Shown: positions 45,447-55,344, counted from the stretch's first letter. The stretch is DNA of 64,000 bases from GCA-2708415 sp964353185 (GCA_964353185.1 CAYGUV010000009.1:26899-90898), one strand, 5' to 3'. Made by a program: numbers and translations. The notes: generated by a model not told the origin, from the letters alone.

Positions 45447-46526
45447 TTACAAATTTTCTTTCGTGTTCATTAAACGAATAACCTTTTTAAATAATGTTGG
45501 GACACCTACTTCTCCTAATTTAGATGATTGCACCCAAAAATGTTCTTTTTCGGGCTTTTTGAACCCTTTTTCATGCCTTTGTTCAATAACACCCAATTTT
45601 AAGTCAAAATGGGTAAAGGAATGGTAAACGATTGCTTTATTTGGCTTTTTTATAAAATTAGCAGACTTCCAAGGAGTTGTAGGCAGGCCAATCATGCCCC
45701 CCAGCATTTCTTTTTCATCGCGTTTTTCAAACAAAACTTCTCCCTTATCATTGGTAATCCAAAATACCTCACCTACTTTTTGAGGTTTAATCGGCTTTTT
45801 CTTCTTAACGGGGATGTCGTTTTGTAAATTTTTTGAATTGGCAAGGCAGAATGATTGAATTGGACATACAAGGCATTTGGGAGATTGCGGTGTGCAAACC
45901 GTTGCCCCTAAATCCATTAAGGCTTGGGCATAGTCGCCAGTTCTTTTTTTTTGATTTAAAGTTAAAAAACCCGCTAGTTTCTTCAGGTCTTTCTTACTAT
46001 CTTGAAGGGGTTGTTTAATGGCGTATAAGCGCGCAAAAATGCGTTCTATATTCCCATCAACGACATTTGATTCTTTATCAAAAGCGATGGAACGTATAGA
46101 CGCGCTCGTATATGTCCCTATTCCACTTAAGGCTTGTAAAGATTTTTCATCTTGAGGAAATACTCCATCATATTGTTCAACAACCTGCTGCGCACATTTA
46201 TGCAGATTTCTTGCGCGGGCATAATAACCAAGTCCCGCCCATTCATGCATTACGTCATCTCGATCTGCCTTTGCTAGATCAAATATGGTAGGCCAACGGG
46301 CTATAAATTTAATAAAATATGCACCAACGGTCGCAACTGTAGTTTGTTGCAACATGACTTCAGACAGCCAAACATGATATGCGTTTGGTTTTTGCCCTTT
46401 TGTAGCACGCCAAGGCATTGTTCTTTGATTTTTATCATACCAGTTCAACATTTTCTTACGGAAACTGTTGATGTCACTATCGGGAGTATTGAACCCTTTG
46501 TTTGAAACTGTCATAGTACTTTTCAT
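45447..46526 (-). CDS. mutY: A/G-specific adenine glycosylase MutY
   Basis: About 359 residues. MutY removes adenine mispaired with 8-oxoguanine. VWLSEVMLQQTTVATVGAYF carries the catalytic Glu, LQALSGIGTYTSASIRSIAF with VVDGNIERI the helix-hairpin-helix and catalytic Asp, and CTPQSPKCLVCPIQSFC is the C-x6-C-x2-C-x5-C [4Fe-4S] motif. The C-terminal Nudix-like domain (GEVFWITNDKGEVLFEKRDE) recognises 8-oxoG. The frame is open 79 codons further upstream but without similarity; ATG 46526 or 46514 fits. Its start shares a CATG with the start of dciA on the other strand. Confidence 0.94.
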   Translation of the reverse strand: MKSTMTVSNKGFNTPDSDINSFRKKMLNWYDKNQRTMPWRATKGQKPNAYHVWLSEVMLQQTTVATVGAYFIKFIARWPTIFDLAKADRDDVMHEWAGLGYYARARNLHKCAQQVVEQYDGVFPQDEKSLQALSGIGTYTSASIRSIAFDKESNVVDGNIERIFARLYAIKQPLQDSKKDLKKLAGFLTLNQKKRTGDYAQALMDLGATVCTPQSPKCLVCPIQSFCLANSKNLQNDIPVKKKKPIKPQKVGEVFWITNDKGEVLFEKRDEKEMLGGMIGLPTTPWKSANFIKKPNKAIVYHSFTHFDLKLGVIEQRHEKGFKKPEKEHFWVQSSKLGEVGVPTLFKKVIRLMNTKENL

Positions 46527-47001
46527 GTGCGCTCTTCGATTAATATCAGATGCAATGCCAAAAGTGGCAGATAAAGTATTCAAACGTAAATTTGTTGCGT
46601 TGGGAAGGCTTGTTACGCGTTGGCCTGATATCGTTGGGGAAAAGATGGCATCCCAAGCGCAACCACAGAAAATTCGATATAGAAAACCAAAACGCCAAGG
46701 CGAAAAAGGTGAAGCGATATTAGAGATTGCCACATCTTCCGCAAATGCGTCTTTGCTTATCATGCAAAAAGGAATGCTTTTGGAAAAAGTGAATTATCTT
46801 TTTGGTGAAGGTTGGATAACAGACATCAAATTTATTCATGCGCCTGCAAATGCGCCAATTAAGCGCAAGAAAGAAACAAAAAGCTTGACCGCTGAAGAAA
46901 AAAACAGTTTATCACAGATGCTGGAAACTATCGAAGATCCTGATATAAAAGAAAAATTAATGAAAATGGGTCAATCCCTTTTGGAGGATAAAAAGTCATG
47001 A
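46525..47001 (+). CDS. dciA: DUF721 protein, DciA-like helicase loader
   Basis: About 158 residues. The DUF721/DciA domain covers residues 3-105 (LISDAMPKVADKVFKRKFVA; LVTRWPDIVGEKMASQAQPQ; AILEIATSSANASLLIMQKG). DciA proteins help load DnaB at replication origins in bacteria lacking DnaC. The C-terminus is charged and helical. The ATG at 46525 is chosen because similarity begins within a few residues. It overlaps the divergent mutY start and has no clear ribosome-binding site, so a leaderless mRNA is possible. mutY, DUF721, dsbA-like and smc are a recurring alphaproteobacterial neighbourhood. Confidence 0.85.
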   Translation: MCALRLISDAMPKVADKVFKRKFVALGRLVTRWPDIVGEKMASQAQPQKIRYRKPKRQGEKGEAILEIATSSANASLLIMQKGMLLEKVNYLFGEGWITDIKFIHAPANAPIKRKKETKSLTAEEKNSLSQMLETIEDPDIKEKLMKMGQSLLEDKKS

Positions 47002-47564
47002 AAGTCGCTGCTATTACCTTAAGAAAAGGCAATGTACTTGATTATAACGGAAAGCTTATGGTTGTAAGTGGTTATGAAATTATGCAACCTGGAAAAGGTG
47101 CGTCCGTTATTCAAGTAGAAATGCGCGATATTCGTACAGGCAATAAAGACAATGTTCGTTTTAGAACGCAAGAAACGGTTGAGCGCGTCCGCCTAGATCA
47201 AAGTGAATACCAATATCTATTTAGTGATGGTGATTTATATACGTTTATGAACAACGAAACGTATGAACAAATAACAATTTCAGCAGATATAATCGGCGAG
47301 CCTGCTGTATTTTTACAAGATGGCATGATGGTTAAAGTAGAAACGCATGAAGGCGAACCATTAGGGGTTGAATTGCCTGATACCGTCATACTTGAAATTA
47401 CTGAAGCCGAGCCGGTTATAAAGGGCCAAACGGCGACAACTTCATATAAGCCTGCAATATTAGAAAATGGTGCAAAGGTAATGGTTCCTCCACATATCGC
47501 TGTTGGAACACGCGTTGTTGTTAAAACAGAAGATGGCAGTTATTACGAACGAGCAAAAGACTAA
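46998..47564 (+). CDS. efp: Elongation factor P
   Basis: 188 residues in three beta domains. EF-P relieves ribosome stalling at polyproline. The tip loop reads EIMQPGKGAS, with K33 at the position that is modified in the beta-lysyl type. VRFRTQETVERVRLDQSEYQ and the C-terminal PHIAVGTRVVVKTEDGSYYE are typical. It overlaps the dciA stop (ATGA) and has GGAGG upstream, so it is well translated. The modification enzymes EpmA/EpmB are not in the window. Confidence 0.95.
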   Translation: MKVAAITLRKGNVLDYNGKLMVVSGYEIMQPGKGASVIQVEMRDIRTGNKDNVRFRTQETVERVRLDQSEYQYLFSDGDLYTFMNNETYEQITISADIIGEPAVFLQDGMMVKVETHEGEPLGVELPDTVILEITEAEPVIKGQTATTSYKPAILENGAKVMVPPHIAVGTRVVVKTEDGSYYERAKD

Positions 47565-47587
47565 ATCAAGAATTAGGAATTAAATAA

Positions 47588-48385
47588 ATGGCAACCATGT
47601 CCCCAATTATGACCGTGATGATGCGCGCAGCTGAAAAAGCAGGGCGTAATGCAACACGTGATTTTAACGAAGTGGAAAACCTTCAAGTTTCTCGTAAAGG
47701 GCCTGCAGATTTTGTTACCGCCGCGGATAAACGCGCAGAAGAAATTATTTTTGAAGAGCTTAAAAAAGCACGCCCTGATTATTCTTTCTTGATGGAGGAA
47801 AGCGGTGAAGTAAAAGGAAGCGATTCTGAAAACCGTTGGATTGTTGATCCGATTGACGGGACCCATAACTATATGCACGGTATTCCACATTGGTGTATCT
47901 CTATTGCCCTTGAAAGCAAAGGTAAAATTGAAGCTGGTCTTGTCTATGACCCAATCAAAGAAGAAATGTTCCGTGCAGAACGTAGCAGTGGCGCATTTTT
48001 GGGGCGTTATAAACGCTTACGCGTTTCTGGTAGAACCGACATGGAGAGTGCAGTCGTTGCTTTTGGCACTCCATCGTTTGACCCAACGCGTCAAAAAACG
48101 TTCCTTAATGAATTTTCTGCTGTATCAACAAAAATGCCTATGATACGTCGTTATGGCGCAGCCGCTCTCGACCTTTGCTATGTTGCGGCGGGTCGTATAG
48201 ATGGCTATTGGGAGCGTAACTTAAAACCATGGGATTGCGCAGCAGGTTATCTGATTGTGAAAGAGGCTGGCGGTTTTGTTAATTCTATCGAAAACGAAGA
48301 TAATCCCGTTTACAGCAAAAATTTAGTCGCAGGAAATGATGAGATTTTCCGCGTTTTAAGGAAAACATTGAAAGAGACATTTTAA
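47588..48385 (+). CDS. suhB: Inositol monophosphatase family protein (SuhB-like)
   Basis: 265 residues. The Mg-dependent phosphatase fold has FVTAADKRAEEIIFEELKKA, FLMEESGEV with a metal-binding Glu, WIVDPIDGTHNYMHGIPHWC with the DPIDGT metal site, and RIDGYWERNLKPWDCAAGYL near the C-terminus. It dephosphorylates inositol-1-phosphate or related sugar phosphates; SuhB also takes part in rRNA transcription antitermination in E. coli. It follows efp by 23 bases, consistent with an operon. Confidence 0.92.
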   Translation: MATMSPIMTVMMRAAEKAGRNATRDFNEVENLQVSRKGPADFVTAADKRAEEIIFEELKKARPDYSFLMEESGEVKGSDSENRWIVDPIDGTHNYMHGIPHWCISIALESKGKIEAGLVYDPIKEEMFRAERSSGAFLGRYKRLRVSGRTDMESAVVAFGTPSFDPTRQKTFLNEFSAVSTKMPMIRRYGAAALDLCYVAAGRIDGYWERNLKPWDCAAGYLIVKEAGGFVNSIENEDNPVYSKNLVAGNDEIFRVLRKTLKETF

Positions 48386-48392
48386 TAAACAA

Positions 48393-49373
48393 ATGAAGCT
48401 CTTATTACTCGCGTTTATCGTTATTTTTTGTACGCACAATGCGGTTGCGCAAGAACAAGATACGCTTCAAAATTATGAGCCACCGCCTTTGTTTGAGGCC
48501 CCTCGTTTACCCCCACCAAAGATGCCAAAAAAACCACGGGTTGATATTCTTCCTGAAGTTTCTAAGCAAGTTGATGAGGTAAAAATACCGCAAATACCAA
48601 ATTCTCAAACAACTCAGGACGTCAATAGCCCCAGAGTTATAAAAGAAGTAAAGCCAGCAATAGAGCCGCAACAGGCAACATCTTTGCCCCCTCCAGCAGC
48701 ACAAAATAATGCCCCGCCTATTCCAAAAACGCGACCAGTAATTGAACAGAGCTCAGAAACTATAACTCCAGAAAAAATAAAACCTGAAATCATAAAAAGC
48801 AAAGATGATTCAGACGCTAGCCAATCTCTTGAGCCTATTAATTTACTAAAATCTGAAGATAAGCCCATGGATAAGCCCATGACTCCAGAAGGGGTTGTGA
48901 AAGGCCCAAAAACAATGCCTTCTTATAAAAAGAAGGACGTTGTTTCAGAGCAGATATTTGTTGCAGATGAAAAAATAGATATCAAATTAAATGATGCTGT
49001 TTCTTCGGAAGAAGGCATAAATGAGGGTGCAAAACTTAAAGAGGCTCCGCCCTACCCGATTGATAAAAAACAATCAGTTTTGATGTTTAAATCAGGACAA
49101 ACAGATATATTATCCGATGAGGTAATGAGTGAATTACGATCCCTTTCCCAACATATGCTCCAAAATAAAGATCAGACATTGGTCATCCTGTCATACGCCT
49201 CAACGATAAATGGGAAGAACAATGCCGATAAACGGATATCATTGGACCGTGGCCTTACAATTCGAAACTTTTTAATTGCCAATGGAATCAAACCTTATCG
49301 AATTAATCTAAAATCTTTTGGCAGTAATACATCAAAACAACCTAGTGATTTTGTTGAAATTAATCTGCTTTAG
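48393..49373 (+). CDS. OmpA-family envelope protein with proline-rich linker
   Basis: 326 residues: a Sec signal (LLLAFIVIFCTHNAVA), a long Pro/Glu/Lys-rich region of about 190 residues (PPPLFEAPRLPPPKMPKKPR), and a C-terminal OmpA-like domain from about residue 225 (QSVLMFKSGQTDILSDEVMS; ADKRISLDRGLTIRNFLIAN) that should bind peptidoglycan. There is no N-terminal beta-barrel or lipobox, so it is probably periplasmic. Polyproline stretches make it a likely EF-P client; efp is two genes upstream. Confidence 0.8.
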   Translation: MKLLLLAFIVIFCTHNAVAQEQDTLQNYEPPPLFEAPRLPPPKMPKKPRVDILPEVSKQVDEVKIPQIPNSQTTQDVNSPRVIKEVKPAIEPQQATSLPPPAAQNNAPPIPKTRPVIEQSSETITPEKIKPEIIKSKDDSDASQSLEPINLLKSEDKPMDKPMTPEGVVKGPKTMPSYKKKDVVSEQIFVADEKIDIKLNDAVSSEEGINEGAKLKEAPPYPIDKKQSVLMFKSGQTDILSDEVMSELRSLSQHMLQNKDQTLVILSYASTINGKNNADKRISLDRGLTIRNFLIANGIKPYRINLKSFGSNTSKQPSDFVEINLL

Positions 49374-49535
49374 CCAGTCTATTTATTTCTCTTATGTGGA
49401 TAAGCATTAGTATTAAGCGGGTCTTGATTGACAAAAACCTTGCTTTTCACTCATTTTGTAATGGATTTTCCAAAAAAACTGGTTTAGTAATGAGGCATTA
49501 CATAAATCATTATGAAAAAATGAAAGGCTAAGCTT

Positions 49536-50420
49536 ATGGCTGCTAATAGCAAATCTAAGGCAATTTATTTAATTTTACTTATTCTTCTTATCGCGGGGGG
49601 TATTTATTTATTTAAACAATATATGCCATCTTCTTCAGAAGGCGTGGATGGACAAACCGCTGGCTTGACAGAAGAAGACGCGAATGCACTTTTAACTGAT
49701 AATAATTCCGATGGCACAAATACTGCCATTCCAACAAACGTGAATATTGGCGATGTAGGAACCGTTACGGAATTACCAGTTTCTGAAATTTTAGGTGTGC
49801 GTGCTATAGGTAATCCTGAAGCGCCTGTTACTGTGCGTGAGTATTTCTCTTTAACTTGTAATCATTGTGCCGATTTCCACTCAGGAACATTTCAAGAGTT
49901 GAAATCAAAATACATAGATACTGGTAAGGTTTACTTCATTTATGAAGAAATGCCTTTGAATGGCCCCGCTCTTTACGGCAGTATGATTGCCCGTTGCCTA
50001 CCTGAGGCACGTTACCCTGAATTTGTTTCATTATTACTAGAAACACAAAGTGAGTGGGCTTTTGGTGGTGATTTCAAAAATTCTTTACAGAAAAATGCGG
50101 CACTTGTCGGTATGGGGGAAGAAGAGTTTAATGCCTGTTTTGAAAATGAAGACTTAAGATTGGCCATTGCTGATAATATCGATCAATCAAATCAGGCATG
50201 GAAAATTAGCTCAACCCCATCATTTGTATTTAATAATGGTGAGCGTATCTTGCGCGGCGGGCAACCAATAGAGTCATTTGATGCCGTTTATGCAATTTTA
50301 ACGGGTGTTGCCGAGGCGCCAGTAAAGGTTTCTGCAGAAGGAATAACAAGTTCTGTTGAAGAAGTTGAAGATTTCCAACCAAACGGCGAAATTTTTACAC
50401 CTAAACAAATGAACGAGTAG
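49536..50420 (+). CDS. DsbA-family thiol:disulfide oxidoreductase
   Basis: 294 residues. A single N-terminal membrane helix (residues 6-26) anchors a periplasmic thioredoxin-fold domain. The active-site motif is CNHC in YFSLTCNHCADFHSG, followed by VYFIYEEMPLNGPALYGSMI and the cis-Pro region KISSTPSFVFNNGERILRGG. The sequence resembles the thioredoxin-like proteins encoded beside smc in other alphaproteobacteria. A C-terminal tail of about 40 acidic residues is unusual. It lies 162 bases after the OmpA-like gene and 20 before smc. Confidence 0.85.
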   Translation: MAANSKSKAIYLILLILLIAGGIYLFKQYMPSSSEGVDGQTAGLTEEDANALLTDNNSDGTNTAIPTNVNIGDVGTVTELPVSEILGVRAIGNPEAPVTVREYFSLTCNHCADFHSGTFQELKSKYIDTGKVYFIYEEMPLNGPALYGSMIARCLPEARYPEFVSLLLETQSEWAFGGDFKNSLQKNAALVGMGEEEFNACFENEDLRLAIADNIDQSNQAWKISSTPSFVFNNGERILRGGQPIESFDAVYAILTGVAEAPVKVSAEGITSSVEEVEDFQPNGEIFTPKQMNE

Positions 50421-50440
50421 AATATAGATAAAGCGTAATA

Positions 50441-53400
50441 ATGATCCAATTTTCCAAATTACGATTAAGCGGTTTTAAATCATTTGTTGATAAAACAGAG
50501 CTCGAGATTTCCAATGGCCTAACGGGTATAGTTGGCCCGAATGGTTGTGGAAAATCAAATTTGGTTGAAGCGTTACGATGGGTCATGGGTGAAACATCAG
50601 CAAAGCGCATGCGTGGTGGTGGCGGAATGGAAGATGTAATCTTCAATGGTACAGATCAACGCCCTGCCCGTAATTTTGCCGAAGTATCTTTATTACTTGA
50701 TAATTCTACGCGTACAGCACCTTCCGCTTACAACAATGATGAAGATATTGAGATTGTTCGTAAAATCGAAAAGAATAAGGGTTCTATTTATAAAGTAAAT
50801 GGTAAGACAACACGTGCACGTGATGTACAAATGTTGTTTGCCGATACGGTTACTGGCGCGAATTCACCCGCTATGGTTTCCCAAGGCCGTGTCACAGCAA
50901 TGATCAATGCCAAGCCACAAGACCGCCGCTTGATCTTAGAAGAATCTGCAGGTGTTTCAGGGCTTTATGTTCGTCGTCACGAGGCTGAGCTTCGCTTGCG
51001 CGCAGCGGATGCAAACTTACTGCGTCTTGAAGATTTGGTTGGCAGTATGGAAGGCCGACTGGGTGCGTTAAAGAAACAAGCGCGTCAGGCCGTTCGATAT
51101 AAAAACCTAAGCGCTGAAATTCGTGATTTGGAAATGTCTATTGCCTATTTAGAATGGCGTGTTTTGGTCAATAAAATTGAAAAAGCCAAAGCAAAATTTG
51201 GGGAAGCCGAAAGCGTTGTTGCGGAACATATGACAACAGTAACGCAATTGACAAAAACACAAAATGCACAAGCTCAAGAACTTCCTGCTTTGCGTCAAAA
51301 AGAAGCTGAATCTGCTGCGGCTCTACAAGCGCAAAAATTAACCTTACAACGTATCGAAGACCAAGAACGCGCATTGTCAGAGCAGTTAAAGGAAACAAAA
51401 GATCAGTTATCCCGTTTAAAAGATGATAAATCACATGAGCAAGTAAGCTTAGCTGATAATACCGAGCTATCAGAGAGGCTTGCAATTGAAGAAGCAAAAC
51501 TAAGAGAAAATGAGGTTTCTCAAGAGGATAATTTATCTGAAAAGACAGCAATCCGCGATAAGCTTGAAGAAAAGGTATCAGGTTTAGAACGTGAATATGA
51601 AATTTTCATGGATAAATTAGCCAATACTCGTGCAACAAAGCAAACCGCGGAAAAGCAAGTAAATGCAGAGAGAAGTCGCCTGAATACCCTACAATCACGT
51701 TTAGTGTCCATACAAAATGATTTAAACAAGGCTGAAGAAAATTACGCCGAAGGTAACGAACAAGACACTTTAAAAATAGATATCACAACCTTAGAAAAAG
51801 CTGTAACAGAATATCGCGAAAATCGTGATACTGCCCGCAAATCTCTAGAGGAAACAGAAGAAAAACTTGAAGAATTACGCGCAGCAAAAGAGCAAGTAGC
51901 ACAGCGCAATTCTGAAAACTCTACTGAAATAAAGACTTTACAAACGGTTCTTCAATCTGATTCTGAAGATAAGTTTAAACCTGTTTTAGGTGATATTGAA
52001 CCAGAACAAGGTTTTGAAACGGCACTCTCTCGTGCGCTTGGCGATACGCTCATGGCATCAACGGATACAGATGCCCCTATGGTTTGGACAGATCGAAAGA
52101 TTAATTTTGATGACTTCCCTGCCCTGCCCGCGCAGGCACAAAGATTAGAAGCCCACGTCAAAGCCCCAAGCCATTTAAAAGCGGCACTAACCCTAATTGG
52201 GTATGTTGAAAACAATCAAATGGGGGAAGAATGTGCGCAAGACCTTAAGCCTGGGCAATCTATTGTTTCTAAGACGGGTGCATATTGGCGTTGGGATGGC
52301 CTTCACATAAAGGCAGAAGCCTCTGACAAACATGCTATTCGTTTACAACAAACCAACCGATTAAAAGAACTGTTAGAGCAACGCCCCGCCCTTGTAAGCG
52401 CGCTAGAGGAAGCAGAAAGCGCATTCGCTGAAATTCAAAATAAAGAAAATAGCCTAAAATCTGCTGTTCAAGATTGGCAATCAAAAAGCCGTGAAGCAGA
52501 ACAAGAGCTTAGTCAGAAACAAAACAAACTAAATAGAATTACTGAAGAGCGCTCCTCTTTATTTGCTCAATTGGCAAAATATCAAGAATCTTTAGCAAAT
52601 ACGCAAACCGATATTAAAGAGACGCAAGCTAATCTTGATATGGCTGAAAAAGCATTATCTGATTTGGAAACAAATAATACTGAAAATCATGATGAGCAAG
52701 TTGATAATATCCGTCAAAAATTATCTTCTGTTCGTGATGACCTTCAAGAAGCAGTACGTGAACTGGATATGGTTGCGCAAGAACAAAGCCGTCGTAAGGC
52801 ACGTTTGCATGCCATCGCAGATGAAAGCGTTCATTTAAAAAACCGTATTATTCGATCTGGGGAACGTCTGAAAGAATTAGAAGCGCGCGAAACGCAATTA
52901 AATGAAAAATTAATTACTTTAGAAAGTGCCCCTAAAAATATCGGGGATGACCGAGAAGGTTTAATGTCGCGTATCGCTGATTTAGAAGAAAATCGCCGTA
53001 AAGATGCAGACCGCCTTCAATTGGTTGAAAACGAATTAGCGCAGACTAATACCGCCTTAAAAGAGGCTGAAAACATCCTAACCGAAGCCCGTGAAGCCCG
53101 CGCGCATGCCCAAGCAACCGCAGCCGCAGGAAATGAACAATTAGAGGAAATCGTTGCTGGTATTGTTGAGCAGTTCGAAAAAGAACCACAAACATTATTG
53201 TCTGATACATCTTTAAACATAGTAGAAGGTGAAGATCTTCCAAAGATTGAACCTTTCAAAGATAAAAAAGAACAAATGATTCGAAGCCGTGACAGCATAG
53301 GCCCCGTCAATTTGCGCGCAGAACAAGAAGCAAATGATTTAGAAAAAGAAGTTGGTGCATCCCTTGAAGAAAGAAATGAGCTTATCCAAGCGATTGAAGA

Positions 53401-53926
53401 GCTTCGAGAAGGTATTGAAACATTAAATGTAGAAGCGCGTGAGCGTCTTTTGGCGGCTTTTGATCATGTTAATGGTCATTTCCAACGCTTGTTTGTTCAG
53501 CTATATGGTGGCGGTAAAGCCCATCTTGCGCTGATTGAATCTGATGATCCATTGAATTCTGGACTAGAAATTTTTGCCCAACCGCCTGGTAAAACATTAC
53601 AATCTTTATCCCTTCTTTCTGGTGGAGAGCAAACGCTGGCTTCTATCGCATTAATTTTCGCGATGTTCTTAACCAACCCTTCTCCGATTTGTGTGTTGGA
53701 TGAGATTGACGCGCCTCTCGATGATGCCAATGTTGACCGTGTTTGTGACTTGTTAGAAGAGATTGCGGAGCGCGGGGAAACACGTTTCCTTATCATTACG
53801 CACCATCGTTTGACCATGGCCCGTATGGACCGTTTGTACGGGGTCACCATGGCGGAACGCGGTGTTTCACAGCTAGTATCTGTTGATTTAAATGAGCAAA
53901 TGGACTTCCTAGAGGCCGCAGAATAA
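50441..53926 (+). CDS. smc: Chromosome segregation protein SMC
   Basis: 1161 residues. Condensin ATPase: an N-terminal head with GIVGPNGCGKSNLVEALRWV, two coiled-coil arms (about 170-500 and 640-990), a hinge near residues 510-625 and a C-terminal head with LSGGEQTLASIALIFAMFL and ICVLDEIDAPLDDANVDRV. It compacts and separates chromosomes with ScpA and ScpB, not encoded here. Length and layout are normal. Its stop overlaps the atpI start by one base. Confidence 0.97.
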   Translation: MIQFSKLRLSGFKSFVDKTELEISNGLTGIVGPNGCGKSNLVEALRWVMGETSAKRMRGGGGMEDVIFNGTDQRPARNFAEVSLLLDNSTRTAPSAYNNDEDIEIVRKIEKNKGSIYKVNGKTTRARDVQMLFADTVTGANSPAMVSQGRVTAMINAKPQDRRLILEESAGVSGLYVRRHEAELRLRAADANLLRLEDLVGSMEGRLGALKKQARQAVRYKNLSAEIRDLEMSIAYLEWRVLVNKIEKAKAKFGEAESVVAEHMTTVTQLTKTQNAQAQELPALRQKEAESAAALQAQKLTLQRIEDQERALSEQLKETKDQLSRLKDDKSHEQVSLADNTELSERLAIEEAKLRENEVSQEDNLSEKTAIRDKLEEKVSGLEREYEIFMDKLANTRATKQTAEKQVNAERSRLNTLQSRLVSIQNDLNKAEENYAEGNEQDTLKIDITTLEKAVTEYRENRDTARKSLEETEEKLEELRAAKEQVAQRNSENSTEIKTLQTVLQSDSEDKFKPVLGDIEPEQGFETALSRALGDTLMASTDTDAPMVWTDRKINFDDFPALPAQAQRLEAHVKAPSHLKAALTLIGYVENNQMGEECAQDLKPGQSIVSKTGAYWRWDGLHIKAEASDKHAIRLQQTNRLKELLEQRPALVSALEEAESAFAEIQNKENSLKSAVQDWQSKSREAEQELSQKQNKLNRITEERSSLFAQLAKYQESLANTQTDIKETQANLDMAEKALSDLETNNTENHDEQVDNIRQKLSSVRDDLQEAVRELDMVAQEQSRRKARLHAIADESVHLKNRIIRSGERLKELEARETQLNEKLITLESAPKNIGDDREGLMSRIADLEENRRKDADRLQLVENELAQTNTALKEAENILTEAREARAHAQATAAAGNEQLEEIVAGIVEQFEKEPQTLLSDTSLNIVEGEDLPKIEPFKDKKEQMIRSRDSIGPVNLRAEQEANDLEKEVGASLEERNELIQAIEELREGIETLNVEARERLLAAFDHVNGHFQRLFVQLYGGGKAHLALIESDDPLNSGLEIFAQPPGKTLQSLSLLSGGEQTLASIALIFAMFLTNPSPICVLDEIDAPLDDANVDRVCDLLEEIAERGETRFLIITHHRLTMARMDRLYGVTMAERGVSQLVSVDLNEQMDFLEAAE

Positions 53927-54270
53927 TGTCAATTCAAGACGACCCAAGGCTAACAAAGCTTGAAAAAGATTTAAAAAATGCACGGACGGAATTTGAAGCC
54001 GATTATAATCCAAAATCAAAAATAGATGAGACCAAAGGCCTCAATGATGGCGCCCGCGCAGGTATTGAGCTTGTAGGGTCATTATTGGGAGGTGGCATAA
54101 TAGGATACGCTTTAGATTATGCCTTTGACACATCGCCACTTTTCTTCTTTATTTTTATAATTTTGGGAACAATTACAGGTTTTTACAGTATTTATAAAAT
54201 AACCTTGGGAACAGGTACATCTGTTGGTTTTAAGGGGTTGAAAAACACAAAAAAAAACGGTAAACAATAA
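53926..54270 (+). CDS. atpI: AtpI-like F0F1 ATP synthase assembly protein
   Basis: 114 residues. A charged N-terminus is followed by two membrane segments (GIELVGSLLGGGIIGYALDY and FFFIFIILGTITGFYSIYKI), the arrangement of alphaproteobacterial AtpI. AtpI helps assemble the c-ring. It heads the F0 operon atpI-B-E-F'-F and overlaps smc by one base, so part of its transcription may come from smc. Confidence 0.88.
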   Translation: MSIQDDPRLTKLEKDLKNARTEFEADYNPKSKIDETKGLNDGARAGIELVGSLLGGGIIGYALDYAFDTSPLFFFIFIILGTITGFYSIYKITLGTGTSVGFKGLKNTKKNGKQ

Positions 54271-54328
54271 CCAAATTTAAACAGGACGATAGAATCGTCT
54301 TAAAACAGAAAATTTAAAGGGTTTTTAA

Positions 54329-55075
54329 GTGGCCAATCCTATCAAACAATTTGAAATTCACCCCATTTACCCAATGGAACTTGGTGGTTTAGATATTTCT
54401 TTTACGAATTCATCATTATGGATGGTTATTGCCGTAGTTTTTTCAACAGTATTTTTTACTTTGGCCATGCGTCAAAAAGCGGTTGTCCCTAACAGAATGC
54501 AAGCCTTTGCAGAAATTATGTATGGCTTTATTGCCAATATGATCCGTGACAATATTGGTGTCAAAGGGCGTCAGTACTTTCCGCTTATATTCACATTATT
54601 TATTGTTGTATTATTAGGGAACATGTTGGGTATGATCCCTTATTCCTTTACCTATACAAGCCATATTCTGGTAACGGCCGTCTTGGCCTTTTTAATATTT
54701 TTAACCGTTATGATTGTTGGGATTTTTAAACATGGATTTCATTTCTTTAGTTTGTTCCTACCACCAGGTGTGCCGTGGTGGTTAATTCCAATGATTTTGC
54801 CAATTGAGATTTTATCATTCTTGGTGCGTCCTGTTACTTTATCCGTTCGTTTATTCGCAAACATGATTGCGGGCCACATTATGTTGAAAGTTTTTGCCGG
54901 ATTTAGTGTCGGTATGGTTTCACTTGGTGTTGCCGGTGTCGCCGCAGGTATACTTCCTATGATCTTCAACTCTGTATTGATCGGGTTTGAACTTCTCATT
55001 GCCTTTTTACAGGCATATGTTTTTGCAATTCTCAGCTGTATTTACTTAAAAGATACCGTTGAAATAGACCATTAA
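54329..55075 (+). CDS. atpB: ATP synthase F0 subunit a
   Basis: 248 residues with about six membrane segments. The essential Arg is in SVRLFANMIAGHIMLKVFAG; LLIAFLQAYVFAILSCIYLK is the conserved last helix. Subunit a forms the proton half-channels. The start is a GTG at 54329 after an AAAGGG stretch. It lies 58 bases after atpI. Confidence 0.95.
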   Translation: MANPIKQFEIHPIYPMELGGLDISFTNSSLWMVIAVVFSTVFFTLAMRQKAVVPNRMQAFAEIMYGFIANMIRDNIGVKGRQYFPLIFTLFIVVLLGNMLGMIPYSFTYTSHILVTAVLAFLIFLTVMIVGIFKHGFHFFSLFLPPGVPWWLIPMILPIEILSFLVRPVTLSVRLFANMIAGHIMLKVFAGFSVGMVSLGVAGVAAGILPMIFNSVLIGFELLIAFLQAYVFAILSCIYLKDTVEIDH

Positions 55076-55116
55076 AATTAATTCATTTAAAACTCAATAA
55101 AGAAAAGGAAAAAAAA

Positions 55117-55344
55117 ATGGAATTAGAAGCAGTTAAATTATTGGCAGGCGCAATCGCGTTATTCCCATTATTTGGTGTTGGTATTGGTTTGGGTATGATC
55201 TTCTCATCATACAACGAAGCCGTTGGCCGTAACCCAAATGCAGCAGAAATCTTAGACAAAAAATACTTCCTTGCTTTCGCATTGACAGAAGCTTTGGCTA
55301 TTTTTGCTCTATTGATCTCACTTTACCTAGTATTCGTAGGTTAA
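55117..55344 (+). CDS. atpE: ATP synthase F0 subunit c
   Basis: 75 residues forming a helical hairpin. GVGIGLGMIFSSYNEAVGRN has the glycine-rich first helix and the polar loop RNPNA; FALTEALAIFALLISLYLVF contains the proton-binding Glu. It forms the rotating c-ring. A GAAAAGGA ribosome-binding site precedes the ATG. Sequence gives no sign of the sodium-binding signature. Confidence 0.96.
   Translation: MELEAVKLLAGAIALFPLFGVGIGLGMIFSSYNEAVGRNPNAAEILDKKYFLAFALTEALAIFALLISLYLVFVG

Noticed and set aside
46527..46763. N-terminal extension of mutY by 79 codons
   Set aside because: It is antisense to dciA and unlike MutY; the conserved region starts after ATG 46526.
49428..49460. TTGACA upstream of the dsbA-like gene as a promoter
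   Set aside because: No acceptable -10 box is found 16-18 bases downstream.
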